Part shown: positions 1 through 7,816 of the stretch, in pieces
How the letters are laid out: each line of letters begins with the position of its first letter
Numbering within the stretch: position 1 is the first letter of the stretch
Origin: Paraburkholderia sp. Tr-20389
GTDB lineage: Bacteria; Pseudomonadota; Gammaproteobacteria; Burkholderiales; Burkholderiaceae
NCBI RefSeq assembly: GCF_017104565.1
Contig: NZ_JAAGPD010000032.1
Location: 62,001 to 126,000 of the forward strand
Reading direction: 5' to 3'
Length of the DNA: 64,000 nt
The notes under the pieces: generated by a model
Database searches by the model: none
Told to the model about the DNA's origin: nothing
What the model saw: the letters and a program-made list of their open reading frames with translations, nothing else
Program-made: the position numbers and the translations under genes

Positions 1-199
1 GCGGCACGAGGACGAGATCCTCTGCTTCATAGTCGTTGACCGAGTCGCCGATGTAGCGCTTGCCATGGCTATTCATCGTCAACGTCAGCTCGTATTCCGG
101 ATGGTGATGCCATTCGAACGGAATACGCGGAAGCTGCCGATGGTAAACCCGGACCGAACAGTCCTCGCCGAACTCGACATGCTCGTAGGCTGGTTTCAT
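1..199 (-). CDS. AraC-family regulator, N-terminal cupin part (partial)
   Basis: Only the first 66 codons lie in the window; the gene continues past the left edge. It begins at ATG 199-197 with MKPAYEHVEFGEDCSV and contains FEWHHHPEYELTL, the His-rich strand typical of the cupin sensor domain of AraC/XylS regulators, followed by GDSVNDYEAEDLVLVP. The DNA-binding helix-turn-helix half is not present here. It is divergent from the DUF1479 gene at 294, with 94 bp between the starts, so it probably controls that gene and the binding-protein and reductase genes downstream. The family call is from the cupin motif alone and the ligand cannot be read. Confidence 0.75.
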   Translation of the reverse strand, partial: MKPAYEHVEFGEDCSVRVYHRQLPRIPFEWHHHPEYELTLTMNSHGKRYIGDSVNDYEAEDLVLVP

Positions 200-293
200 G
201 GCGGAAAACGCAAATCAATTGCCTGAATAGTATCACCATGGCTGATATGCGCGTCATATCCTAGCGGCACGAAATTCACACACGGAGACAAAC

Positions 294-1538
294 ATGGCGC
301 TGCAAATCGACGACTTGCCGGGTGCAATCCGGCAGGCAAAAAAGGAGTTGCGCGCGGCACTGCCGAATTACCGGGAAGTCTTCGCCGAAGTCGAACAGGC
401 GATCGGCGAAGAGGCGAAGCGAATTGCCGCGCAGCGCGATCGCGGGGAAGACGTCATTCCCGAGATTCAGTATTCCGACATCGCCGGGCAACGCGTGACT
501 GCCGAACAGATCGCGCTCGTCAAGGCACGCGGCGCATGTGTGATTCGCAATGTCTTCCCGCGCGCGCAAGTGCAAAGCTGGGATGACGAAATCGCGCACT
601 ACGTCGAGCGAAATCGTCTCGACAAGCGCCTCGAAAACCGCGCGGAGGACAAATACTTTGGTCAGCTAGCTTCAAGCAAGCCGCAAATTTACGGCGTGTA
701 CTGGTCGAAGCCCCAGGTGCTGGCGCGTCAGTCGGAATCGCTGACCGCGGCGCGCGTATTCCTCAACAAACTCTGGCGAAACGAGAGCGACGGACGCGTT
801 CATTTCGATCCGGAGCATATTCCCGTTTATGCCGATCGTTTGCGTCGACGGCCGCCTGGCTCGGCGTCGCTCGGCTTGTCGGCGCATTGCGACGGCGGAT
901 CGGTCGAACGCTGGATCGAAAGCAATTTTCGCAAGGTGTATCGCCATGTGTTTTCCGGCAACTGGCGTAATTACGATGCGTTCGACGCCGCTTTCCGTAC
1001 TGACGTGGAAGAGATCGCGTCGCCCGCTGTCTGTTCAATGTTCCGCACCTTCCAGGGCTGGACGGCGCTGACGCCGCAAGGCCCCGGCGACGGCACGCTG
1101 CAGCTCGTGCCTATCGCCAATTCGATGGTGTACATCCTGTTGCGCGCGCTTCAGGACGATGTCGCCGACGACGATCTGTGCGGCGCCATGCCTGGGCGTG
1201 CCCTCTCGATCAAAGCGGAATTTCACGCGCCCCTGTTCGAGGCGTTGTCGTCGATTCCCAAAATGGAAGCGGGCGATACCGTCTTCTGGCACAGCGACGT
1301 GATTCATGCCGTTGAAGACGAGCATAAAGGCGCGGGCTACAGCAATGTGATGTACATCGCGTCGGTGCCGGCGTGCGCGAAAAACGACGCTTATCTGAAG
1401 CGTCAGTTGCCGAGCTTCCTGAAAGGCGAAAGCCCGCCCGACTTCCCGACTGACCATTTCGAAGTGGACTTCACTGGCCGTGCAACGGCCGACGACCTGA
1501 CACCGCTTGGCAAGACACAACTCGGCTTTGATCTGTAG
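294..1538 (+). CDS. DUF1479 (YbiU-like) Fe(II)/2-oxoglutarate oxygenase-like protein
   Basis: A 414-residue protein of the DUF1479 family, which includes E. coli YbiU and is built on the cupin fold of Fe(II)/2-oxoglutarate oxygenases. The HxD pair is visible at H198-x-D200 (AHCDGGSVERW), and a distal His follows in FWHSDVIHAVE (H333 or H338), so a metal site appears intact. No signal peptide, so it should be cytoplasmic. The ATG at 294 has a good ribosome site (CGGAGACA, 6 nt away). It is followed by a strong hairpin and then a sugar-binding protein, in the same direction. The true substrate of the family is unknown to me; a link to sugar or sugar-acid use is inferred from context only. Confidence 0.85.
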   Translation: MALQIDDLPGAIRQAKKELRAALPNYREVFAEVEQAIGEEAKRIAAQRDRGEDVIPEIQYSDIAGQRVTAEQIALVKARGACVIRNVFPRAQVQSWDDEIAHYVERNRLDKRLENRAEDKYFGQLASSKPQIYGVYWSKPQVLARQSESLTAARVFLNKLWRNESDGRVHFDPEHIPVYADRLRRRPPGSASLGLSAHCDGGSVERWIESNFRKVYRHVFSGNWRNYDAFDAAFRTDVEEIASPAVCSMFRTFQGWTALTPQGPGDGTLQLVPIANSMVYILLRALQDDVADDDLCGAMPGRALSIKAEFHAPLFEALSSIPKMEAGDTVFWHSDVIHAVEDEHKGAGYSNVMYIASVPACAKNDAYLKRQLPSFLKGESPPDFPTDHFEVDFTGRATADDLTPLGKTQLGFDL

Positions 1539-1549
1539 TTGAAACGGGC

Positions 1550-1582
1550 ACGCATGCGCGATCGTTCTGATCGTGCATGCGT
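1550..1582 (+). other. Intercistronic hairpin
   Basis: Arms ACGCATGCGCGATC (1550-1563) and GATCGTGCATGCGT (1569-1582) pair over 14 bp with one G-U position around a 5-nt loop. No T-run follows, so it is not a classic terminator. It sits between the DUF1479 stop and the start of the solute-binding protein gene, a position where such hairpins often protect the 5' end of a highly expressed downstream message or give partial termination. Confidence 0.6.
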
Positions 1583-1617
1583 CGCACCACCCATAAAGAA
1601 AAATTTCGGAGACTGCA

Positions 1618-2865
1618 ATGAAACAATCACTGACGTCGGTTGCGACGGCTGTCGCGCTGCTTATTTCAGGTACACATGCTGTTCTCGCTGCAGAACAGAT
1701 TTCCGTACTTCACTGGTGGACCTCCGGTGGCGAATCGAAAGCCATCCGGGTGCTCAAGGACGACATGAGCAAACAGGGCTACGAGTGGAAAGACTTCGCT
1801 ATCGCGGGCGGCGCGGGCGCGGCGGCCATGACGGCGCTGAAGACGCAGGTGATCTCGGGCAACGCGCCGTCGGCCGCGCAGATCAAGGGGCCGCTGATTC
1901 AGGACTGGGCGGAGCAAGGGACGCTGGTCACGGTCGATCCCGCTGCGGCCGACTGGAAAGCGCACACGCCCTCGCAAATCGATAGTGACGTGAAAGCAGG
2001 CGGTCACTACGTGGCTGCGCCTTTCTCCGTTCATCGGATCAACTGGCTGTGGATCAACAAGGCGGACCTCGACAAGGTCGGGGGCACACCGCCGACGACG
2101 TGGCCGGAGTTCTTCGCGCTCGCCGACAAGTTTCGCGCCGCGGGCATCACGCCTGTCGCGCATGGCGGTCAACCGTGGCAAGACATGACGATCTGGGAGA
2201 CGGTCGTGCTGTCGCAGGGCGCGGACTTCTATCGCAAAGCACTCGTCGATCTCGATCAGAAGACGCTGACCTCGCCGCAGATGGTGCAAGTGTTCGAGAC
2301 CGTCCAGAAGATCCGCACTTACTTCGACAAGGGCTATCACGGCCGCGACTGGAATCTTGCGACCGCGATGGTGATATCCGGCTCGGGCGGCATGCAGTTC
2401 ATGGGCGACTGGGCCAAGGGCGAATTCGCCAACGCGAACAAGAAGGCCGATGTCGACTATATCTGTGCGGCTGCGCCCGGCACGTCGAACGCCTATACAT
2501 ACACGGCCGATGCATTCGTGTTCTTCCAGCAGAACGGCAAGAAGGACGCGACGCCGGGACAGATCGCGCTCGCGAAAACGATCATGTCGGTGGATTTCCA
2601 GCAGCAGTTCAGTCTCTACAAAGGTTCGATTCCTGTGAGGCTGGATGTGCCGATGGACAAGTTCGACAGCTGCGCCAAGAAATCTCGCGCAGACGAGCAG
2701 GCGACGATCAAGACGGGCGGCTTCCTGCCTTCGCTGGCCTTCGGTGAACTTCAGTCGCCGGTCACCGCCGGTGCGATCACCGACGTCGTGACCAATTTCA
2801 TGAACTCCAACGAGGATGCGAAAGAGGGGGTGCGTAAGCTCGCCGCCGCTGCGAAGGTCAAGTGA
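1618..2865 (+). CDS. Periplasmic sugar-binding protein of an ABC importer (orphan)
   Basis: A 415-residue extracellular solute-binding protein of family 1 (carbohydrate uptake, CUT1 type). Residues 1-24 form a signal peptide ending AVLAA. The mature part opens with ISVLHWWTSGGE, the usual first strand of glucose/mannose-type binding proteins, and has later the typical GGQPWQDMTIWE and GSGGMQFMGDWAKGEF stretches. The start at 1618 has CGGAGA eight bases upstream. The striking point is what is missing: no MalF/MalG-type permease or MalK ATPase follows; the next gene is an aldo/keto reductase, then an MFS carrier. It either feeds permeases encoded elsewhere or is the remnant of a dismantled ABC system. 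The specific sugar is not readable. Confidence 0.9.
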   Translation: MKQSLTSVATAVALLISGTHAVLAAEQISVLHWWTSGGESKAIRVLKDDMSKQGYEWKDFAIAGGAGAAAMTALKTQVISGNAPSAAQIKGPLIQDWAEQGTLVTVDPAAADWKAHTPSQIDSDVKAGGHYVAAPFSVHRINWLWINKADLDKVGGTPPTTWPEFFALADKFRAAGITPVAHGGQPWQDMTIWETVVLSQGADFYRKALVDLDQKTLTSPQMVQVFETVQKIRTYFDKGYHGRDWNLATAMVISGSGGMQFMGDWAKGEFANANKKADVDYICAAAPGTSNAYTYTADAFVFFQQNGKKDATPGQIALAKTIMSVDFQQQFSLYKGSIPVRLDVPMDKFDSCAKKSRADEQATIKTGGFLPSLAFGELQSPVTAGAITDVVTNFMNSNEDAKEGVRKLAAAAKVK

Positions 2866-2922
2866 CGGTGCGTGTCGGCCGATCAGGAAACGCGCAACTT
2901 CACTCGTGAAAAGGGGAGAAAG

Positions 2923-3939
2923 ATGGATCCGGTAGCAAAGCGAAAATGGCCGCGCTCAGGGCTCGAAACAACCGTGATGGGGTTCGGCGCCGCGCCGATC
3001 GGCAACATCTTCAGGCCGATCAGCGAAGCGGATTCGGCGGCACTGATCGAGGCGGCGTGGGACGCGGGCGTACGTTACTTCGACACCGCGCCGATGTATG
3101 GGCATGGTTTGAGCGAAGCGCGCTGCGGACAAGGGTTGCGCTGGTATCCGCGCGATCAGTTTGTGCTGTCCACCAAGGTTGGGCGGCTGCTCAAGCCGCG
3201 CAGGCGCGCCGACATCGAGTTCACACCGTGGGTCGACGGACTGCCGTTCGAAACGGTTTTCGACTACAGCTATGACGGCACGATGCGTTCGATCGAAGAC
3301 AGTCTGCAACGTCTGGCGCTGGAGCACATCGATATCGCGCTGATCCATGACATCGATGTCTTCACCCACGGCGAGCGCCAGCCCGAGATGTTCGAAGCGG
3401 CGATGGCGGGCGCGTCCAAAGCACTGCTGAAGCTCCGCGACGAAGGTGTCGTGAAGGCGGTGGGGCTGGGCGTCAACGAATGGCAGGTCGCGCACGAAGC
3501 GATTCGCAGACAGGATTTCGACTGCCTGCTGCTGGCCGGCCGCTACACACTGCTCGAGCAGGATGCACTGGACGGCTTTCTGCCGCTGTGTGAAGAGAGG
3601 CAGGTGTCGGTGATTCTCGGTGGCGGCTACAACAGCGGCATTCTCGCGACGGGCGCGGTGCCGGGTGCGAAATACAACTACGCGCCTGCGCCCGAAGCCA
3701 TTCTGGAACGCGTGCGCAAGATGGAGCAGGTCTGCCGGGATTATTCCGTGCCGCTCAAAGCCGCTGCATTGCAATTCGTACTCGGCCATCCCGCGATCCC
3801 GACCAACATTCCGGGTGTACGGTCGGTCGCGCAACTCGAAGACAATCTTAGGACCTTCCGGACCGACATACCCGCCGAATTCTGGGCCGAGCTGAAGCGT
3901 CGGGAGTTGATCCGTCACGACGTGCCGACGCCGCAATAA
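2923..3939 (+). CDS. Aldo/keto reductase (D-threo-aldose 1-dehydrogenase / L-fucose dehydrogenase-like)
   Basis: A 338-residue NAD(P)-dependent aldo/keto reductase. The catalytic Asp-Tyr-Lys set is visible: D54 and Y59 in YFDTAPMYG and K85 in STKVGR, with a His in IALIHDID. Its closest functional group by layout is the D-threo-aldose 1-dehydrogenase family, which oxidises L-fucose, D-arabinose or related sugars to their 1,5-lactones. A start at 2923 is preferred over the in-frame codon at 2872 because AAGGGGAGAAAG lies just ahead of it. It follows the sugar-binding protein by 57 bp, which fits an oxidative route: bind sugar, oxidise to lactone, then lactonase and dehydratase as encoded further on. 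The substrate is inferred. Confidence 0.85.
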   Translation: MDPVAKRKWPRSGLETTVMGFGAAPIGNIFRPISEADSAALIEAAWDAGVRYFDTAPMYGHGLSEARCGQGLRWYPRDQFVLSTKVGRLLKPRRRADIEFTPWVDGLPFETVFDYSYDGTMRSIEDSLQRLALEHIDIALIHDIDVFTHGERQPEMFEAAMAGASKALLKLRDEGVVKAVGLGVNEWQVAHEAIRRQDFDCLLLAGRYTLLEQDALDGFLPLCEERQVSVILGGGYNSGILATGAVPGAKYNYAPAPEAILERVRKMEQVCRDYSVPLKAAALQFVLGHPAIPTNIPGVRSVAQLEDNLRTFRTDIPAEFWAELKRRELIRHDVPTPQ

Positions 3940-4023
3940 CGTTGGGCTTCGATCATGGCCGCGCTGTACCGGACTGTCGGATGCGCGCAGCGATAACCAG
4001 AGGGAATTGCCCCATAAACCAAT

Positions 4024-4044
4024 TTCAATAGACGGCTATCACCG
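4024..4044. promoter_or_regulatory. Candidate LysR-type operator, copy 1
   Basis: TTCAATAGACGGCTATCACC contains the inverted repeat ATAG-N4-CTAT, which fits the T-N11-A layout of LysR boxes. A closely related 21-mer (16 of 21 positions equal) is at 6484-6504. Each copy lies about 85-100 bp ahead of a start codon, here the MFS gene at 4141. The LysR gene at 5505-6428 lies between the two target genes and is the likely binder. Confidence 0.5.
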
Positions 4045-4140
4045 TTTTCTCCAGACTCTGGGGGCGTCGGACCTCGCACCATGGCCCGCCCCCCGATAAG
4101 AGCGCGCACTAGCGCAAAAGCCCCGGAGGAGACACACGAT

Positions 4141-5454
4141 ATGCCGCATCGCCCAAGAGTCACACGCTCGGTCCTCGCGCTCATGTGCGCGATGTCTTTC
4201 ATCATGTATCTCGATCGCGTGAATCTTTCCGCTGCCGCGGGACTGATTCGTGACGATCTGCATCTTTCCAACACCGATATCGGCTTCGTGTTCGGCGCAT
4301 TCGCCTATACGTACGCGATTTGCCAGGTGATCGGCGGATGGTTCAGCGACCGCATGGGCGCGAAGACCACGCTCGTACTCTGCGCGACGATCTGGATCAT
4401 CGCGACGGTCGCGACAGGTGTCGCCGGCGGCGTGGTGTCGCTGTTCTGCGCGCGGATGCTGCTCGGTATCGGCGAAGGGGCGGCATTGCCCGCGCAGGCG
4501 CGTGCGCTCGTCAACTGGTATCCGGCGAGCAGGCGCGGTTTTGTTCAAGGACTGACGCATTCGTTCTCACGTCTCGGGAACGCGGTCACGCCGCCGCTGA
4601 TCGCGCTCCTCGTGGCGTTCGCGTCGTGGCGCGCATCGTTCCTGCTGGTCGGCGCGCTCACTGCCGTCTGGGTCGTGGTTTACGCGTGGTACTTCAAGGA
4701 CGACCCGCGCAAGCATCGCCATATCACGCCGGAGGAAGTGGCCGAACTGCCGCCGGAAACGATGGGATCGGCGAAGAAGACACGCGAGCCGACGCCTTGG
4801 GGCCGGCTCATCAAGCGTATCGGTCCGACCATGATGGTCTACTTCTGTTACGGCTGGACGGGCTGGCTGTTCTTCACGTGGCTGCCGACTTTCTTCATGC
4901 ACGGACGCGGCCTCGATCTCAAGAGTTCGGCGCTGTTCTCGGCGGGCGTGTTTCTTTCGGGCGTGGTCGGCAATACGGCGGGCGGCGTGTTGTCGGATCG
5001 CATTCTCAAGCGTACGGGCAACGTGGTTGCGGCGCGCCGCAACATGATCATCGTCGCGTTCCTGGGTGCGCTGGTGTTCCTGGCGCCCGTGATGGTCGTG
5101 CACTCGCTGCCCGTCATGGCTGCATCGATGAGCCTGTCGTTCTTCTTCCTCGAAATGACGATCGGGCCCATCTGGGCCGTGCCGATGGACATCACGCCCA
5201 AACACGTGGGCATCGCGAGCGGACTCGTAAATGCAGGCTCTGCCATCGCGGGCATTTTCTCGCCGATCGTGTTCGGCTTGATCGTCGATCGCACGGGAAG
5301 CTGGACGCTGCCGTTCATCGGATCGCTGGGCTTGCTGGCGGTGGGAATCGTGATGACGTTTTTCATGCGTCCGGATATCAAGCTGGATGAGGACGCGCGG
5401 CACACGGAGGCTTCCGTCGAGCATGGCTTGAAGCTCGCCGACGAGCATCGTTGA
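4141..5454 (+). CDS. MFS transporter, anion:cation symporter (ACS) family
   Basis: A 437-residue, 12-helix major facilitator. The first helix carries MSFIMYLDRVNLSAAAG, the YLDRxNLS signature of the ACS family that moves sugar acids and organic anions (galactonate, glucarate, phthalate, tartrate). The ATG at 4141 is chosen over 4081 because GGAGGAGACAC lies immediately upstream and because the membrane region starts soon after. It ends at a terminator shared with the convergent LysR gene. Its promoter region has a box matching the one ahead of the acid-sugar dehydratase gene at 6589, so the two are probably co-induced and this carrier likely imports the dehydratase substrate or a relative. 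Confidence 0.88.
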   Translation: MPHRPRVTRSVLALMCAMSFIMYLDRVNLSAAAGLIRDDLHLSNTDIGFVFGAFAYTYAICQVIGGWFSDRMGAKTTLVLCATIWIIATVATGVAGGVVSLFCARMLLGIGEGAALPAQARALVNWYPASRRGFVQGLTHSFSRLGNAVTPPLIALLVAFASWRASFLLVGALTAVWVVVYAWYFKDDPRKHRHITPEEVAELPPETMGSAKKTREPTPWGRLIKRIGPTMMVYFCYGWTGWLFFTWLPTFFMHGRGLDLKSSALFSAGVFLSGVVGNTAGGVLSDRILKRTGNVVAARRNMIIVAFLGALVFLAPVMVVHSLPVMAASMSLSFFFLEMTIGPIWAVPMDITPKHVGIASGLVNAGSAIAGIFSPIVFGLIVDRTGSWTLPFIGSLGLLAVGIVMTFFMRPDIKLDEDARHTEASVEHGLKLADEHR

Positions 5455-5472
5455 AGCATTCGAACGCAACAG

Positions 5473-5505
5473 GCCGCCTTCGTGACAGAAGGCGGCGTCC
5501 CTTTT
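5473..5505. terminator. Rho-independent terminator between convergent genes
   Basis: A perfect 9-bp stem, GCCGCCTTC (5473-5481) and GAAGGCGGC (5488-5496), with a 6-nt loop and followed by GTCCCTTTT. It lies just after the MFS stop codon and abuts the stop of the convergent LysR gene. Confidence 0.8.
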
Positions 5506-6428
5506 CAAGCGGCGCGAATCGCCTCGATCACCAGCTGTGTTGCCGGACTGATGCGCCGGTTCTTGCGCAGGATCAGTCCATAAGGGGCGAGGCGGCCACG
5601 TAAGGCCGTGCCGAGCGAGGCGATCGTGCCGAGCGCCTCGTAGTAATCCGCCACGGACGATGGCAGCACGGCCAGCATGTCCGAGTCCCGCAGCAGCGAG
5701 AGTGTCGTGAGAATCGACGAGGTCTCCACGGTGCTCGCAGGCGGTGCCACGCGCGATTCCCTGAATGTCTGGTCGATGATTTCGCGCATCGGGCTCGGAT
5801 GCGGCTGCATGATCCAGGCAAACTTCGCGACTTCCGCCAGTCTGGGCCGACCCTCGATCGCCAGCGCCGGATGATCCGGCCGCGCGACGATGGAAAGCGC
5901 CTCTTCCGATAAGGTCTCGAAGCTCAGGTCCAGCGCCGGAAAGCCATACGGTATGCGCCCGACCACGATATCGAGCTGGTCCTGCTGCAAGGCCTGCACG
6001 AGCACGTCGCTGGTATCGATCTGCACGCTGATCTGCAGGCGCGGATGTGCCTCCTTCAACTGCACGATCACGCGTGTCAGCAGGTCCGGCGCGGGCGCCA
6101 TCACCGCGCCGATGCGCACCTTGCCGATATCGCCTGCCTCGATGGCGGCCAGTTCCTCGCGAAGCTCGTCGAGGTCCTCGAACATCACCCGCGCATAGCG
6201 CATCACCGCCTCGCCATAGACAGTCGGCTCCATGCCGCGCGCATGCCGCACGAACAGCAATACGCCGATGGTGTCCTCCAGTTCCTTCAGCGCCTTGGTG
6301 GCGGCCGGCTGTGTCATGGCCAGTTCGTCGGCGGCGCTGCGCAGCGATCGGGTTTCGGAGAGCGCGTGCATCAGTTGCAGATGGCGCAGACGAAGTCGTT
6401 TCCGGATGGTCGAGGAGGGCGCAATCAT
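5505..6428 (-). CDS. LysR-family transcriptional regulator (GbpR-like)
   Basis: A regulator of 307 residues from the ATG at 6428; an in-frame ATG at 6488 would add 20 residues but most of the LysR pattern starts after it. The winged helix is seen in RHLQLMHALSETRSLRSAADELAMTQPAATKALKEL (split here as RHLQLMHALSETRS and LAMTQPAATKALKEL), followed by the linker and a substrate-binding domain with GKVRIGAVMAPAP and the effector-domain motif SIVARPDHPA. The set resembles the GbpR/sugar-acid subgroup. It is divergent from the dehydratase gene at 6589 and convergent with the MFS gene, and two related boxes (4024-4044, 6484-6504) mark both as probable targets. The effector is probably the sugar acid handled by these genes. 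Confidence 0.88.
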   Translation of the reverse strand: MIAPSSTIRKRLRLRHLQLMHALSETRSLRSAADELAMTQPAATKALKELEDTIGVLLFVRHARGMEPTVYGEAVMRYARVMFEDLDELREELAAIEAGDIGKVRIGAVMAPAPDLLTRVIVQLKEAHPRLQISVQIDTSDVLVQALQQDQLDIVVGRIPYGFPALDLSFETLSEEALSIVARPDHPALAIEGRPRLAEVAKFAWIMQPHPSPMREIIDQTFRESRVAPPASTVETSSILTTLSLLRDSDMLAVLPSSVADYYEALGTIASLGTALRGRLAPYGLILRKNRRISPATQLVIEAIRAA

Positions 6429-6483
6429 CTGTTGGCGTGATCTTCTTGAGTGATAACCGCGAGAAATAGGCTGATGCAAATAA

Positions 6484-6504
6484 TTCAATAGTCAGTTATC
6501 GCGG
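6484..6504. promoter_or_regulatory. Candidate LysR-type operator, copy 2
   Basis: TTCAATAGTCAGTTATCGCG is the partner of the box at 4024-4044. It lies between the divergent LysR and dehydratase genes, 85 bp before the dehydratase start, the usual place for a LysR recognition site. Confidence 0.5.
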
Positions 6505-6588
6505 AGTTTCGCACACTAGCGCTACCCGAAATAGCCGCGCAAACCCTCGATGTGTGTGGCGCAACCCGATTGAACGGAGACAACCCAG

Positions 6589-7764
6589 ATGAAGATCAAG
6601 CACGTCCGCGCACGCGTTTTCGAATGGAAGGGCAAGGTCGTTCCGCCGCAATCGCACTTCTGCACGAATGCCGTCGACATCCTCTTCGAACGCGGCGACG
6701 CGATGGGCTCGTTTCGCTTTCACGGCTGGCTGGTGGTGGAAATCGAATGCGACGACGGCACCGTGGGCATCGGCAATTGCGCGCTCGCGCCGCGTGTGGC
6801 CAAGCAGATCGTCGACGAATATCTCGCGCCCATCGCAATCGGCGAGGACCCGTTCGATTACGAATACCTGTGGCAGAAGATGTATCGCCGCACGCTGGCA
6901 TGGGGCCGCAAGGGCATCGGTATGGCGGCCATCTCGGCGATGGACATCGCCATCTGGGACATCATGGGCAAGGCGGTGAAGAAGCCCGTGTTCAAGCTGC
7001 TCGGCGGGCGCACGAAAGAGAAGATCTGGTGCTATGCGTCGAAGCTCTACAACAACGACGATCGCGATGCCTTTCTCGGAGAAGCGCAAGGCTATCTCGA
7101 CCAGGGCTTCACTGCCATGAAGATGCGCTTCGGCTACGGCCCGAAGGACGGCCCGAAGGGCATGGCGAAGAACCTCGAACAGGTGCGCCTGCTGCGCGAA
7201 CTGGTGGGCGACGAGGTGGACATCATGCTTGAATGCTACATGGGCTGGACGCTCGAATACGCGCGCCGCATGCTGCCGCGCCTAGCCGAATTCAATCCGC
7301 GCTGGCTGGAAGAGCCGGTGATCGGCGACGACGTGGAAGGCTATCAGGAGCTCAAGAAGATGAACGTCCTGCCCATTTCGGGCGGCGAGCACGAGTTCAC
7401 CGTGTACGGTTTCAAGGACCTGCTCGAACGGCGCGCGGTGGACGTCATCCAGTACGACACCAATCGTGTCGGCGGCATCACGGCGGCGCGCAAGATCAAT
7501 GCGATGGCGGAGGCGTGGTCCGTGCCCGTCATTCCGCATGCGGGGCAGATGCACAACTATCACCTCACGATGGCCTCGACCGCCAGTCCGATGTCGGAGT
7601 TCTTTCCGGTGTTCGACGTCGAAGTCGGCAACGAGCTTTTCTATTACATCTTCGACGGCGAACCGCAGCCGGAGAACGGCTATCTGCAACTGTCCGACGA
7701 GACGCCGGGGCTGGGTATCACGCTTTCGGACCAGCATCTGAAGGACTTCGACATCATCGAATGA
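6589..7764 (+). CDS. Enolase-superfamily acid-sugar dehydratase (L-rhamnonate/L-lyxonate dehydratase-like)
   Basis: A 391-residue mandelate racemase/muconate-lactonizing-type enzyme. Mg-binding acids are visible at the barrel strand ends: E215 (IMLECYMGW), E241/E242 (WLEEPV) and E267 (SGGEHEF). The base dyad is D290 (QYDTNR) and H317 ([11 protein letters not shown]), and K178-x-R180 sits in MKMRFGYGP. Such enzymes abstract the C2 proton of an aldonate and remove the C3 hydroxyl to give a 2-keto-3-deoxy acid. It resembles proteins labelled rhamnonate dehydratase but lacks the HGSS motif of E. coli RhmD, so I leave the substrate open. The start has CGGAGACAACCC upstream. It heads a run with an MFS carrier, a PdxA-like dehydrogenase and a lactonase-like gene. 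Confidence 0.85.
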   Translation: MKIKHVRARVFEWKGKVVPPQSHFCTNAVDILFERGDAMGSFRFHGWLVVEIECDDGTVGIGNCALAPRVAKQIVDEYLAPIAIGEDPFDYEYLWQKMYRRTLAWGRKGIGMAAISAMDIAIWDIMGKAVKKPVFKLLGGRTKEKIWCYASKLYNNDDRDAFLGEAQGYLDQGFTAMKMRFGYGPKDGPKGMAKNLEQVRLLRELVGDEVDIMLECYMGWTLEYARRMLPRLAEFNPRWLEEPVIGDDVEGYQELKKMNVLPISGGEHEFTVYGFKDLLERRAVDVIQYDTNRVGGITAARKINAMAEAWSVPVIPHAGQMHNYHLTMASTASPMSEFFPVFDVEVGNELFYYIFDGEPQPENGYLQLSDETPGLGITLSDQHLKDFDIIE

Positions 7765-7816
7765 GCCGCGTGACGGCAGGGCCAATGCAGCCCGTGAGGC
7801 ACAACAGGAGACGGAC

